Shown: positions 35,725-48,586, counted from the first letter of the stretch. The stretch is DNA of 64,000 nt from Neodontobutis hainanensis (GCA_024349245.1 JALDNG010000022.1:20539501-20603500), one strand, 5' to 3'. Program-made: numbers and translations. The notes: generated by a model not told the origin, from the sequence alone.

Positions 35725-37543
35725 GATTCAAGATGGAGGCTGGGACCTCTCGGTGCAACGCACGAGGAGGAGAGACCTGAAGAAAACAGAAACAAAACAT
35801 GACGCGAAAGAGCAGAGTGTCAGATTATATCAAAGCTTTTTTAAGGAGCATTTATAAGAACGAGTTAGAAAAATGCTGGACCGAGGCCAAGAGGAAACTC
35901 AAACATGATGTAAACAGTGACAGGAGGAAACATAAGCTTGTCACAGTTATTTTGGGACATTACATGTTTCACAAATGCACGATCCTCACAAGTGGTACTT
36001 TGTTGTTAAAGTGACTAATCAGGCTTTATCAATTTCAGACACAACACATTGGTTTTATTAAAACCATCGATTAAATAAGCACTTTCCCTGTGGATCAATA
36101 AAGTTAAGTCTATTAAAGTAAAACTAATGTATGTATTTTGCGGCCTACAAAATGACTGTTGTGTGGGTTTTAGCTTTAAACACTTATAATTTAAGAAAAA
36201 ATTGACAAAGTCCTGAGAGTCAAATACAAACAGCATCCTTCAAATAAAGGGTGTTTTCTTCCACTTTTCCCTCAGTACTCTGGAGACAGTTTTTTGAAGT
36301 TTTGGACAGCATTACTGACTGAAACTCATTTGTAAACGTGTCTTTTTGACACTTACTGCTTTTCTTTTGTCGGCTCATATCACAATAATAGAATATACCA
36401 CAGTACAATAGGTTTAATATCAGTATTGCTCATTTAGAAACTTTGTGGAAATCGATATCCATTTATACAGAATGGTTGGGAACCACTGAAATTGACCAAT
36501 AAACTATTTTACCACAAAATAAAGTTTTACTTAGCGTAGCTTAATTACACTAAATAAAACCATTAGATAAAATAGTTAAAATATAGACATAAGAGTAAAT
36601 ATAACACCTTAATACAAAAACAAAAAGAATATCTATTTAGGCCTGAGTCATGATGAAGTCACTAACAGTAAACCCCTCATCAGAATTAATATCAGTGAAA
36701 CTAGTAAAGTTTTTGTTACAATAAAGAAAATATCTTTATGTTACAGTCTTCGTATGAACTACAAAAAATGGGGAAAATCGATTTTAAAATCTGAGCTTGT
36801 GAAGTGCTGGTAAAATAATGAGTGCCATTTTAAAAGATGTAGCTACAAAAACCTTTTAAAGGGAAACATGTTAAGTAAAATATATGTAATCTTTGTTCGA
36901 GTGCAAACTTCAACTAATTAAATGCACAATTGTTGTCATAGCTGGGGGTTTATTGTATATTATTCGTTTTATCGTGTTGTTTTAATCAAAATGTGCCCTG
37001 TTTAGTTTAGTAAGAGTTTTCAAATAAGAGTGGCGTGACGTGTTCTCAGCACGATGCTAAAAGCTAAAGCGCTACCTGTTATTTTACTCACTCCACCACG
37101 ATTATAACTCTTAAATAACACCAGACTGAGACAAAAACAACGTAAGGATAGTGTCCTACCCGCTGTCGTTCACCACAACCCAAGTTTTATGAAAAACGAA
37201 AAGATAAAGCTTGTTAGCTTCGCTTCGTCTCTTGGAACCTTCTAGCCTTCTGCGTAGCCTCTTGTCGCACGGTTATGACGTAATCAGACTTGCGTTTGAA
37301 CACCTTAATCTGGTTTGTTTCACTGTTTAATATCAAAATTTGTTGTATTTATGAAATGGAACAATAGTCAGATGGTGCTAAAAGGTGTTGAGATTGTTTA
37401 TAGCTAGACTAGTGACATTATTTATTATATAAAACGTAGGTTTTGTATAAATAACCACAAAGCCACACTGTGTTGCTATTTGCTAATACCGCATTAATAA
37501 GAAGCTTATCCCCGGTTTGTTTAGAAGGAACAAGTTTGTAAAA
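35725..37543. other. Upstream region of sgta copy A
   Basis: A minus-strand acceptor (TTTTCTTCAG) near 35777 suggests that the first coding exon carries about 50 bp of 5' UTR and that an upstream non-coding exon exists, perhaps near 37170-37250. A GATCAATAAAG-type stretch near 36096 resembles a LINE tail. Otherwise AT-rich with no gene. Confidence 0.4.
37276..37283. promoter_or_regulatory. CRE/ATF-like site, candidate sgta promoter, copy A
   Basis: TGACGTAA in a short GC-richer stretch (37200-37300) between sgta (minus) and the zinc-finger relic (plus). The same site is at 48319-48326 in copy B. The head-to-head layout suggests that one promoter region once served both directions. Confidence 0.35.
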
Positions 37544-37766
37544 ATGTCTGTGAAAGTCCATAGTCTGAGAGTTTTGGTGAATGAGCGCCTGACTCCGGCT
37601 GCTAAAGAGATCTTTGCGATGTTTAAATACAGTTTTCACACTACAATCACATTTATATATTTTTTTTATTTTATTCAGTTTATTTCAGTCATTAAAATAC
37701 ATATAAAACAATAAAATAAACAATAAAGACTTGTTGTGTGTGGCTTTTAATATTTAAAGTAAAGTA

Positions 37767-37767
<1 letters not shown>

Positions 37768-37815
<48 letters not shown>
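37768..37815. repeat. (TA)n microsatellite, copy A
   Basis: A pure AT dinucleotide run of about 24 units. The counterpart is at 48811-48860 in copy B, with a slightly different length. Confidence 0.95.
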
Positions 37816-37818
<3 letters not shown>

Positions 37819-38350
37819 GTATATATAAAAATATATAAAAATAAAACAACAAGACAGAAAAAACATTTATAGAGTTATAGGAACGTTTTCAGAGATGACT
37901 ACTTCACTGGAAACTGCAAAAGCATGATACAAACTAAAAGAGGCCAAAATTTCAGGCTCATATATTTAGAATTTGTCTAAGCAGTACCTCACAATACTAT
38001 TAATACAGATTTAAATCAGTCTATTGTGATTATATGATCACTGTATTGAAATGTAAACTTCTTTACCATTAAGACACCAATAATAAGATTTAAATCTGCA
38101 TGTGAGAGTAAAGCATCAGAAACCTTTCTCTCAATTTGGTCTCATCCCAAAATAGTGTGTTGTTCAGAACAAATAAAACCACAAACATATTTCAAGTCAA
38201 TATTATAGAAGTGTCACTCGTCTAATCATGTAATGTCCTGGATTTACGTCAACTACTAGCATTTTGGAAATGCAAGCCTTTGTCATTACATTTTACAATC
38301 TATGATGGAACCCCTTAAAAGGGTAGCACCATACAGCGTTATACCGCCGT

Positions 38351-38365
38351 CCACCAGAGGGCAGG
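38351..38365 (+). promoter_or_regulatory. CTCF-like motif, copy A
   Basis: CCACCAGAGGGCAGG matches the core of the vertebrate CTCF consensus well. The identical site is at 49396-49410 in copy B. It lies between the two pieces of the zinc-finger relic. Binding is inferred from the motif only. Confidence 0.4.
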
Positions 38366-38566
38366 CTCCAAAAGCAGAAACATAAGGAGAACATTACAAG
38401 TGTAACAAACCTGTTGAATAGGGGAGCAATGGACGAAAAAGTCTAAATTAAATTAGCCCCTACATTCAGTAATGCAAGTGGGAGGGGCTTCGTACCTGTC
38501 AATCACCAAATGAGGACGATGATTGGTGCTGAGGTTACTTTGTGCTTGGGCCCTCTTTTAAGCCCT

Positions 38567-38626
38567 CCTTTTTTTTTGGGGGTACTTTTTGAAATATTCA
38601 TGCCCCAAAAAAAAAAAAAAAAAAAC
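38567..38626. repeat. Poly-T/poly-A hairpin-forming tract
   Basis: CCTCC with a T run and GGGGG is followed about 25 bp later by CCCC and a long A run, a snapback structure. Copy B at about 49609-49663 has shorter runs, typical of homopolymer instability or sequencing error. Confidence 0.6.
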
Positions 38627-39025
38627 TATGTTCTAACGAGAGCAAAAAATATTATTCATTTAGCCTTATCTTAACAATACATAATTATAGTAAATACAAA
38701 AACACAGGAGTGGCTGATTGGTACCAGCTATCCCTGCTATAGTATATCTCAAATGTTTGTTTTGTGTTTTACTGACTTTGTCAGAAAAGATGAGGTTTTC
38801 CAGAGTTTAAAATTGAAAAAAATTGAGATTCCCTCCAAAAAACGAGGACAAATCCCCTCTGAGAGTTTTCATCTACTGCTGTATCTGTGAAGAGGGAAGA
38901 CGCTGATGAAGAGAAGTCATCACTGCTTCATCATATTCTAACTGCGAACCTGAGGGTGTTTCATACTGTCCTAAGTCCAGTATTAGGATCTCACAGAACC
39001 GTGGGACCCACACCTGTCCCGAGTG

Positions 39026-42000
39026 TCACGGCTGCTCTTCGTTGCTGGTGCTGGGCGGTCGGTTGCGGATCTGACTCCTCAGCTGCTCGATCAGCTCAGG
39101 GTTCTGCTGCTGCATTTGTTGAGCGAACTGTTGGCCTCTGAATAAAACAACACACTCTTATCATCTGACATTAACCTTACACAGGTCAGTTTTCCCGTCG
39201 TCCCGACAGTAAACTCACGCCTGTATGAGTCCCGACAGGTCCCCGGTCGGAGCTGCACCGGTGGCAGATCCTGGTCGTGGTACTGGGCCAGGCCCAGGTC
39301 CTGGTCCTGGGCCAGGTCCTACTCCTGCTCCTCCTCCCATCGCTCCAGACATCATCCCTGACATTCTGACGGAGAGTTACAGATGAACATTTTATAATTG
39401 ACTTTTGAAAACTGTGGAAACTGATGATAAATGACTTACAGCTGTTGGACCTGAGGGTTGTTCATCAAAGACGAAGCCTGCAGAATCATTTTTTATAAAA
39501 GACTTTAAACATAACTAAAATAAAAGTACAACTTTGGAACAAGTAAATATTTAAGTAAAGTCTGACCATGTTCATAAAGCCGGGGTTACTGAGGAGTCCA
39601 GCCAGGTCCACTCCTCCCATCCCTGCCGTCTGAGAAACAGGAGTTAGAACCAGCGTTTATCAACTCTTTCTTCATCATTACCGTCTTCCATCTAACTTTT
39701 GTTAAACCAGGTCTAAACCAGGTCTAAACTAGGCCTAAACCAGGTCTAAACCAGGTCTAAACCAGGCCTAAACCAGGTCTACTCCAGGTCTAAACCAGGT
39801 CTAAACCAGGCCTAAACCAGGTCTAAACCAGGCCTAAACCAGGTCTAAACCAGGTCTAAACCAGGCCTAAACCAGGTCTAAACCAGGCCTAAACCAGGTC
39901 TAAACCAGGCCTAAACCAGGTCTAAACCAGGCCTAAACCAGGTCTACTCCAGGTCTAAACCAGGTCTAAACCAGGCCTAAACCAGGTCTAAACCAGGTCT
40001 AAACCAGGCCTAAACCAGGCCTAAACCAGGCCTAAACCAGGTCTAAACCAGGTCTAAACCAGGCCTAAACCAGGTCTAAACCAGGCCTAAACCAGGCCTA
40101 AACCAGGTCTAAACCAGGCCTAAACCAGGCCTAAACCAGGTCTAAACCAGGTCTAAACCAGGCCTAAACCAGGTCTAAACCAGGCCTAAACCAGGCCTAA
40201 ACCAGGACTAAACCAGGACTAAACCAGTTCTAAACCAGTTCTAAACCAGTTCTAAACCACGTCTAAACCAGGACTAAACCAGGTCTAAACCAGGTCTACT
40301 CCAGGTCTAAACCAGGACTAAACCAGGTCTAAACCAGGACTAAACCAGGTCTAAACCAGGTCTACTCCAGTTCTAAACCAGTTCTAAACCAGTTCTAAAC
40401 CAGGTCTAAACTAGGCCTAAACCAGGTCTAAACCAGGTCTAAACCAGGCCTAAACCAGGTCTACTCCAGGTCTAAACCAGGTCTAAACCAGGCCTAAACC
40501 AGGTCTAAACCAGGCCTAAACCAGGTCTAAACCAGGCCTAAACCAGGTCTAAACCAGGCCTAAACCAGGTCTAAACCAGGCCTAAACCAGGTCTACTCCA
40601 GGTCTAAACCAGGTCTAAACCAGGCCTAAACCAGGTCTAAACCAGGTCTAAACCAGGCCTAAACCAGGCCTAAACCAGGCCTAAACCAGGTCTAAACCAG
40701 GTCTAAACCAGGTCTAAACCAGGCCTAAACCAGGTCTAAACCAGGCCTAAACCAGGCCTAAACCAGGTCTAAACCAGGCCTAAACCAGGTCTAAACCAGG
40801 TCTAAACCAGGCCTAAACCAGGTCTAAACCAGGTCTAAACCAGGCCTAAACCAGGCCTAAACCAGGACTAAACCAGGACTAAACCAGTTCTAAACCAGTT
40901 CTAAACCAGTTCTAAACCACGTCTAAACCAGGACTAAACCAGGTCTAAACCAGGTCTGAACCAGGTCTAAACCAGGTCTACTCCAGGTCTAAACCAGGAC
41001 TAAACCAGGTCTAAACCAGGACTAAACCAGGTCTAAACCAGGTCTACTCCAGGTCTAAACCAGGTCTAAACCAGGTCTAAACCAGTCTACTCCAGGTCTA
41101 AACCAGGACTAAACCAGATCTAAACCAGGTCTACTCCAGGTCTACTCCAGGTCTAAACCAGGTCTAAACCAGGTCTACTCCAGGTCTACTCCAGGTCTAC
41201 TCCAGGTCTACTCCAGGTCTACTCCAGGTCTACTCCAGGTCTACTCCAGGTCTAAACCAGGTCTAAACCAGGCCTAAACCAGGTCTAAACCACGTCTAAA
41301 CCAGGACTAAACCAGGTCTAAACCAGGTCTGAACCAGGTCTAAACCAGGACTAAACCAGGTCTAAACCAGGTCTACTCCAGGTCTAAACCAGGACTAAAC
41401 CAGGTCTAAACCAGGACTAAACCAGGTCTACTCCAGGTCTAAACCAGGTCTAAACCAGGTCTAAACCAGTCTACTCCAGGTCTAAACCAGGACTAAACCA
41501 GGTCTAAACCAGGTCTACTCCAGGTCTAAACCAGGTCTAAACCAGGTCTAAACCAGGTCTAAACTAGGTCTAAACCAGGCCTAAACCAGGTCTAAACCAG
41601 GCCTAAACCAGGTCTAAACCAGGTCTAAACCAGGCCTAAACCAGGTCTACTCCAGGTCTAAACCAGGTCTAAACCAGGCCTAAACCAGGTCTAAACCAGG
41701 CCTAAACCAGGTCTAAACCAGGCCTAAACCAGGTCTAAACCAGGCCTAAACCAGGTCTAAACCAGGCCTAAACCAGGTCTACTCCAGGTCTAAACCAGGT
41801 CTAAACCAGGCCTAAACCAGGTCTAAACGAGGTCTAAACCAGGCCTAAACCAGGCCTAAACCAGGCCTAAACCAGGTCTAAACCAGGTCTAAACCAGGCC
41901 TAAACCAGGTCTAAACCAGGCCTAAACCAGGCCTAAACCAGGTCTAAACCAGGCCTAAACCAGGTCTAAACCAGGCCTAAACCAGGCCTAAACCAGGCCT

Positions 42001-45000
42001 AAACCAGGCCTAAACCACGTCTAAACCAGGTCTAAACCAGGTCTAAACCAGGTCTAAACCAGGTCTAAACCAGGTCTAAACCAGGTCTAAACCAGTTCTA
42101 AACCACGTCTAAACCAGGACTAAACCAGGACTAAACCAGGTCTAAACCAGGTCTGAACCAGGTCTAAACCAGGACTAAACCAGGTCTAAACCAGGTCTAC
42201 TCCAGGTCTAAACCAGGTCTAAACCAGGACTAAACCAGGTCTAAACCAGGTCTACTCCAGGTCTAAACCAGGTCTAAACCAGGTCTAAACCAGTCTACTC
42301 CAGGACTAAACCAGGTCTAAACCAGGTCTAAACCAGGTCTACTCCAGGTCTACTCCAGGTCTAAACCAGGTCTAAACCAGGTCTACTCCAGGTCTACTCC
42401 AGGTCTACTCCAGGTCTACTCCAGGTCTACTCCAGGTCTAAACCAGGTCTAAACCAGGTCTAAACCAGGCCTAAACCAGGTCTAAACCAGGCCTAAACCA
42501 GGCCTAAACCAGGCCTAAACCAGGCCTAAACCAGGACTAAACCAGTTCTAAACCAGTTCTAAACCACGTCTAAACCAGGACTAAACCAGGTCTAAACCAG
42601 GTCTGAACCAGGTCTAAACCAGGACTAAACCAGGTCTAAACCAGGTCTACTCCAGGTCTAAACCAGGACTAAACCAGGTCTAAACCAGGTCTAAACCAGG
42701 TCTACTCCAGGTCTACTCCAGGTCTAAACCAGGTCTAAACCAGTCTACTCCAGGTCTAAACCAGGACTAAACCAGGTCTAAACCAGGTCTACTCCAGGTC
42801 TACTCCAGGTCTAAACCAGGTCTAAACCAGGTCTAAACCAGGTCTACTCCAGGTCTACTCCAGGTCTACTCCAGGTCTACTCCAGGTCTACTCCAGGTCT
42901 ACTCCAGGTCTACTCCAGGTCTAAACCAGGTCTAAACCAGGTCTAAACCAGGCCTAAACCAGGTCTAAACCAGGACTAAACCAGGACTAAACCAGGACTA
43001 AACCAGTTCTAAACCAGTTCTAAACCACGTCTAAACCAGGACTAAACCAGGTCTAAACCAGGTCTGAACCAGGTCTAAACCAGGACTAAACCAGGTCTAA
43101 ACCAGGTCTACTCCAGGTCTAAACCAGGACTAAACCAGGTCTAAACCAGGACTAAACCAGGTCTAAACCAGGTCTACTCCAGGTCTAAACCAGGTCTAAA
43201 CCAGGTCTAAACCAGTCTACTCCAGGTCTAAACCAGGACTAAACCAGGTCTAAACCAGGTCTAAACCAGGTCTACTCCAGGTCTACTCCAGGTCTAAACC
43301 AGGTCTAAACCAGGTCTACTCCAGGTCTACTCCAGGTCTACTCCAGGTCTACTCCAGGTCTACTCCAGGTCTACTCCAGGTCTAAACCAGGTCTAAACCA
43401 GGTCTAAACCAGGCCTAAACCAGGTCTAAACCAGGACTAAACCAGGACTAAACCAGTTCTAAACCAGTTCTAAACCAGTTCTAAACCACGTCTAAACCAG
43501 GACTAAACCAGGTCTAAACCAGGTCTGAACCAGGTCTAAACCAGGACTAAACCAGGTCTAAACCAGGTCTACTCCAGGTCTAAACCAGGACTAAACCAGG
43601 TCTAAACCAGGACTAAACCAGGTCTAAACCAGGTCTACTCCAGGTCTAAACCAGGTCTAAACCAGTCTACTCCAGGTCTAAACCAGGACTAAACCAGGTC
43701 TAAACCAGGTCTACTCCAGGTCTACTCCAGGTCTAAACCAGGTCTAAACCAGGTCTACTCCAGGTCTACTCCAGGTCTACTCCAGGTCTACTCCAGGTCT
43801 ACTCCAGGTCTACTCCAGGTCTAAACCAGGTCTAAACCAGGTCTAAACCAGGTCTAAACCAGGCCTCTGTAGAAGCTGGGGCAGGAACGTTGTGAGAGAC
43901 GGCTTCTTCCGAGGACAACAGAGTGAAACTTTAATAATTAACAGAAAACTCTGCAGTGACACACACAACGAGCAGAGGAAATGAACAAAAACAGAGGAGT
44001 GACCCTTAAGGATTAACAAAATGAACATTAGCAAACTTACTAAAGCTTTCTTTAAGACTAATAACCTAAACACTTTGACGTAAGCACAGCAGAGAAGGTC
44101 TAAACCCTCACCGGACTGGAGGTCTCCATCTTCTCTTCTGCGATCTTCAGGTTGGACTTGTAGGTGTCGTTGTCTGGGTCCAGCTCCAGGGCTTTTTTGT
44201 AGTAACCCACTGCCTCTGTGTGTTTGTTGAGACTGGCCAGAGCCAAACTGAAACACAAACACGTTTTTGTGATGTGTAAATAAGGAACAATGCTGTATTG
44301 GATATTATTTCAGCATTTTCTCCTCTGACACAGAATCACATTTATTTTTGACTTTCCACTCGGTTTGTTGCAGCAGGTGAGTTGACAAGACAGAGACAGT
44401 TTCATGTAGTTTATCTGTCTCTGTCTTTGCTGCAGAGGGTTTGGAGGAAACAAAGCCTTCACAGTTGAGTTCAGAGGGAACACTTGTTTCTTTTTGAATC
44501 CACTGAAGCAGATGCTGGTTGTGTCTCGTGACAGAGAAAATCTGTCTCTCCATAACGTCCTATATGAACGAGATATATGACCAAAAAATATGTCTATACT
44601 GGTGTTACTGAGCACAAACGGATATGGCACATCTCCCTCAAGTTCAGTAGAAAAACAGCACAAAGGGTTTTACAGACAAGATCTAAGAAACCGACTCGCA
44701 AGACAAACCGTCTGGCTTTATATTCACAGTTCACACAGAGATTACGCCAATAAGACATGAAATATGGCAAAAGAAGACCCTTCTCTGAACAGAAAATGCT
44801 CAGGGAAGGGTAGGCAGAGTCTGAGCCCAATAATGTTAACTCCTGAACGATTTTAAGCCTTGTGTATGAGCTCTTTCCAGAACGGGGCGCACACCCCAGC
44901 TCCTGACCTGGTGACGTGTTCTGTTCTATATACGTTTGATAAATGAAAGTCAGAGACAGCAGTAAAAGCAGGAGTTTACCCCATCCGTCCGTAGGCTTTG

Positions 45001-46771
45001 CTGTATTTGGGGTCGATGTGAATGGCCTGTTCACAGTCCTGCACCGCTCAGCGTAGTTCCCCAGTTTACTGTAGGCCGCTCTGTGGTTAGAACAGTGTCA
45101 TGTATAAGTTTCTCCTGAATTAACTTTACTGTAGTGCATTTGTGTGGAGGCAGTTTGTTGGGGTTATTAGGTATTTAAAGTTAACTTTTATACCTGTTGC
45201 AGTAGTAAACGGCGTTCTGAGGGTTTATGGCGATGGCCTTGGAGTAAAACTCCACTGCAGCCGAGTAGTTCTCCACTTTCATCTGATCATTTCCTAAAAA
45301 AACAATCCAAAATGTACAGAAAATATATGGATTTTACTTCAAGACAATATGAAGGTTATCGGCCTATGATTTAAGTTTTATTCAACCACAGCTGTTTTAG
45401 TTTAAATAGACTAAAACAGATGTGTGGCTAGAGTCTGAGGCTCGGAGAAGCAGGTGAGAGCAGAATAACGTTGATGGAAGAGTCAGACAAAAATGCAGTT
45501 ATTACCGTCGGTTTTGAGCCGCTCGGCCTCAGCTCTCTGTTCTTCACTCAGACTGTTCGGGCTGCAGTTGTTGTTGGCCTGAGACTGTGCTGGGAACTGC
45601 ACAAGACACAAAAAAGGTTTCAGTTGGATTTAAACAGGTATTACTTGGTTTTGAACAGATTAATTGGGATATTTTTTTTATTGTTTTAGCTGTAGCTTTG
45701 ATGAAGAAAATGTTTGCCTGTCTGTCGTTCCAATCAACAGACAGTGACAAAGCCCAAAGTTCTCTCTTTTCGACGTAAGAAAACACAACTTGAAGGACTT
45801 TATGGACACGTTCTGAAGTTCCCGTGTGACTGACCTTTGCTGTGGCTGCGTTAAAGATCTCTGGTAACGTCAGAGGAACGGCGAGGCTCTGGTCGTCGGT
45901 CGAGACTTCGAACGCCGTCTCCAAACACTGAACAGCAACTGCAACAACACAGAAAACAGGGATAAAATAAAAAATAAAAAACACACGTTCAACCAGTCCC
46001 TTTGACTCAGGGTGGGGTCTGTGTAAATGTAAACAGAACAGTTCCCTCCCGAGACTAGATGCAAACATATAAGCTCACATAAATTAGCCTTTTTTGAGCT
46101 TTTCCAACATGGCACAGTTGTGGTTTATTACATTCTACAACCATAACAATATACAACATAAAGCACATTATGGCTCTCAATCTTTGGTCTCAGTCCTGGA
46201 CCAAACTGAACCAAGGTCCGGTTCATTTGTGAAAGAGAGTTCAGAGATAGTTCAGACTTTAGAACAAATACAGGAAGTCACAGCCGATTAAACTCATGAA
46301 GAAGAGAGAATGGAGGAAAGAGATATCAGTCAGGTTTAAAAACACATAACACACATAAATGATTGTTTTATGTTTTGTATGGCTCCATTTTTCTTTCTCC
46401 TCTACAACAGATGCCTCCCGTGAAGCTGACCATTTCCTAAAGAGTGTTTTAATTATCTAAAACTTGTCTTTATTAACTCTTTATTAATAATAACATGTCT
46501 CTATCAATCCTGCTCCAGTCTGATTATTGTATTTCTCCAGTTCATCTGTAAAATGAGCTTCTGCAGAGACACATGCTCCACAGTAAAGGCCCTGAACAGG
46601 ACCACAGTCAACTCAGCACCAGGGAAAGGTCCGCAGCCCAAATCAAATCAAAAGTGTTGAATCAAACGGACCTTCGAGGCTCTCCTGAGCGTCTGAAGAG
46701 AGGCTTCCAGACTCCAGCTGGTTGTGGAGGAACTGGAGGATGGAGACGGCAAGGCGCTTTGTGTCCGACAT
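39026..46771 (-). CDS. sgta: SGTA co-chaperone, copy B (one-base frame break in exon 5)
   Basis: Second sgta copy. Exons: 46771-46672, 45938-45835, 45596-45506, 45293-45194, 45080-44980, 44247-44112, 39629-39567, 39477-39440, 39365-39219, 39137-39026. Exon 8 is intact here (MNNPQVQQL). Exon 5 is 101 bp against 105 in copy A: three bases are lost in a GCC repeat (one Ala) and one C in the TPR 2 coding sequence (GCTGGAGCG in A, GCTGAGCG in B). The single-base loss shifts the frame inside TPR 2, after LGNYA, and would end the protein early if real. All other exons equal copy A in length. Only about 80 bp of the native 3' flank is present; beyond 38946 the downstream DNA is the end of unit A, so transcripts would need a new polyadenylation site. 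Function is as for copy A. Either copy may be a collapsed or mis-assembled allele. Confidence 0.88.
39702..43865. repeat. 11-bp VNTR in sgta intron 6, copy B (4.2 kb) with a 461-bp higher-order unit
   Basis: Same units as copy A, about 378 copies. The marker CCACG (in CCACGTCTAAA) occurs at 40257, 40917, 41290, 42016, 42103, 42564, 43025 and 43486. The last four are spaced exactly 461 bp apart, equal to 41 units of 11 plus one 10-bp unit (CCAGTCTACT, lacking a G). The array has therefore grown by amplification of large blocks as well as single units. Confidence 0.96.
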
Positions 46772-48318
46772 GATTCAAGATGGAGGCTGGGACCTCTCGG
46801 TGCAACGCACGAGGAGGAGAGACCTGAAGAAAACAGAAACAAAACATGACGCCGAAAGAGCAGAGTGTCAGATTATATCAAAGCTTTTTAAGGAGCATTT
46901 ATAAGAACGAGTTAGAAAAATGCTGGACCGAGGCCAAGAGGAAACTCAAACATGATGTAAACAGTGACAGGAGGAAACATAAGCTTGTCACAGTTATTTT
47001 GGGACATTACATGTTTCACAAATGCACGATCCTCACAAGTGGTACTTTGTTGTTAAAGTGACTAATCAGGCTTTATCAATTTCAGACACAACACATTGGT
47101 TTTATTAAAACCATCGATTAAATAAGCACTTTCCCTGTGGATCAATAAAGTTAAGTCTATTAAAGTAAAACTAATGTATGTATTTTGCGGCCTACAAAAT
47201 GACTGTTGTGTGGGTTTTAGCTTTAAACACTTATAATTTAAGAAAAATTGACAAAGTCCTGAGAGTCAAATACAAACAGCATCCTTCAAATAAAGGGTGT
47301 TTTCTTCCACTTTTCCTCAGTACTCTGGAGACAGTTTTTGAAGTTTTGGACAGCATTACTGACTGAAACTCATTTGTAAACGTGTCTTTTTGACACTTAC
47401 TGCTTTTCTTTTGTCGGCTCATATCACAATAATAGAATATACCACAGTACAATAGGTTTAATATCAGTATTGCTCATTTAGAAACTTTGTGGAAATCGAT
47501 ATCCATTTATACAGAATGGTTGGGAACCACTGAAATTGACCAATAAACTATTTTACCACAAAATAAAGTTTTACTTAGCGTAGCTTAATTACACTAAATA
47601 AAACCATTAGATAAAATAGTTAAAATATAGACATAAGAGTAAATATAACACCTTAATACAAAAACAAAAAGAATATCTATTTAGGCCTGAGTCATGATGA
47701 AGTCACTAACAGTAAACCCTCATCAGAATTAATATCAGTGAAACTAGTAAAGTTTTTGTTACAATAAAGAAAATATCTTTATGTTACAGTCTTCGTATGA
47801 ACTACAAAAAATGGGGAAAATCGATTTTAAAATCTGAGCTTGTGAAGTGCTGGTAAAATAATGAGTGCCATTTTAAAAGATGTAGCTACAAAAACCTTTT
47901 AAAGGGAAACATGTTAAGTAAAATATATGTAATCTTTGTTCGAGTGCAAACTTCAACTAATTAAATGCACAATTGTTGTCATAGCTGGGGGTTTATTGTA
48001 TATTATTCGTTTTATCGTGTTGTTTTAATCAAAATGTGCCCTGTTTAGTTTAGTAAGAGTTTTCAAATAAGAGTGGCGTGACGTGTTCTCAGCACGATGC
48101 TAAAAGCTAAAGCGCTACCTGTTATTTTACTCACTCCACCACGATTATAACTCTTAAATAACACCAGACTGAGACAAAAACAACGTAAGGATAGTGTCCT
48201 ACCCGCTGTCGTTCACCACAACCCAAGTTTTATGAAAAACGAAAAGATAAAGCTTGTTAGCTTCGCTTCGTCTCTTGGAACCTTCTAGCCTTCTGCGTAG
48301 CCTCTTGTCGCACGGTTA

Positions 48319-48326
48319 TGACGTAA
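48319..48326. promoter_or_regulatory. CRE/ATF-like site, candidate sgta promoter, copy B
   Basis: TGACGTAA, the copy B equivalent of 37276-37283, in the same GC-richer stretch upstream of sgta. Confidence 0.35.
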
Positions 48327-48586
48327 TCAGACTTGCGTTTGAACGCCTTAATCTGGTTTGTTTCACTGTTTAATATCAAAATTTGTTGTATTTATGAAAT
48401 GGAACAATAGTCAGATGGTGCTAAAAGGTGTTGAGATTGTTTATAGCTAGACTAGTGACATTATTTATTATATAAAACGTAGGTTTTGTATAAATAACCA
48501 CAAAGCCACACTGTGTTGCTATTTGCTAATACCGCATTAATAAGAAGCTTATGCCCGGTTTGTTTAGAAGGAACAAGTTTGTAAAA

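Larger units (their letters stand above)
30588..38945. repeat. Tandem duplication, unit A (8.4 kb) carrying sgta copy A
   Basis: The sequence from GAACCTGAGGGTG at 30588 recurs from 38946 in the same orientation. By eye identity outside the VNTR is about 99 percent; differences are mostly one-base indels in short runs. Unit A ends in CTAACTGC at 38945 and passes straight into the start of unit B through GAAC. It contains all ten sgta coding exons, about 3 kb of upstream DNA and a zinc-finger relic cut off at the junction. Confidence 0.9.
37544..38945 (+). pseudogene. Zinc-finger gene relic, copy A (exon 1 remnant and cut exon 2)
   Basis: ATG at 37544 opens MSVKVHSLRVLVNERLTPAA and continues to about 37634. 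This is clearly the first exon of the MSEKVQRLRV zinc-finger family found at 52064, 55910 and 60929, but it ends after FAMFKYSF, with no donor and no LLKPQVLLHRAG end. A second piece at 38875-38945 (TAVSVKREDADEEKSSLLHH) matches the TAVSVKSED part of exon 2 and is cut by the duplication junction. No fingers remain. Confidence 0.8.

Noticed and set aside
44594..45034. A 146-codon minus-strand frame present in both sgta copies (MNRPFTSTPN...)
   Set aside because: It is sgta exon 5 read in the wrong frame and continued into intron. It looks real only because it is duplicated.
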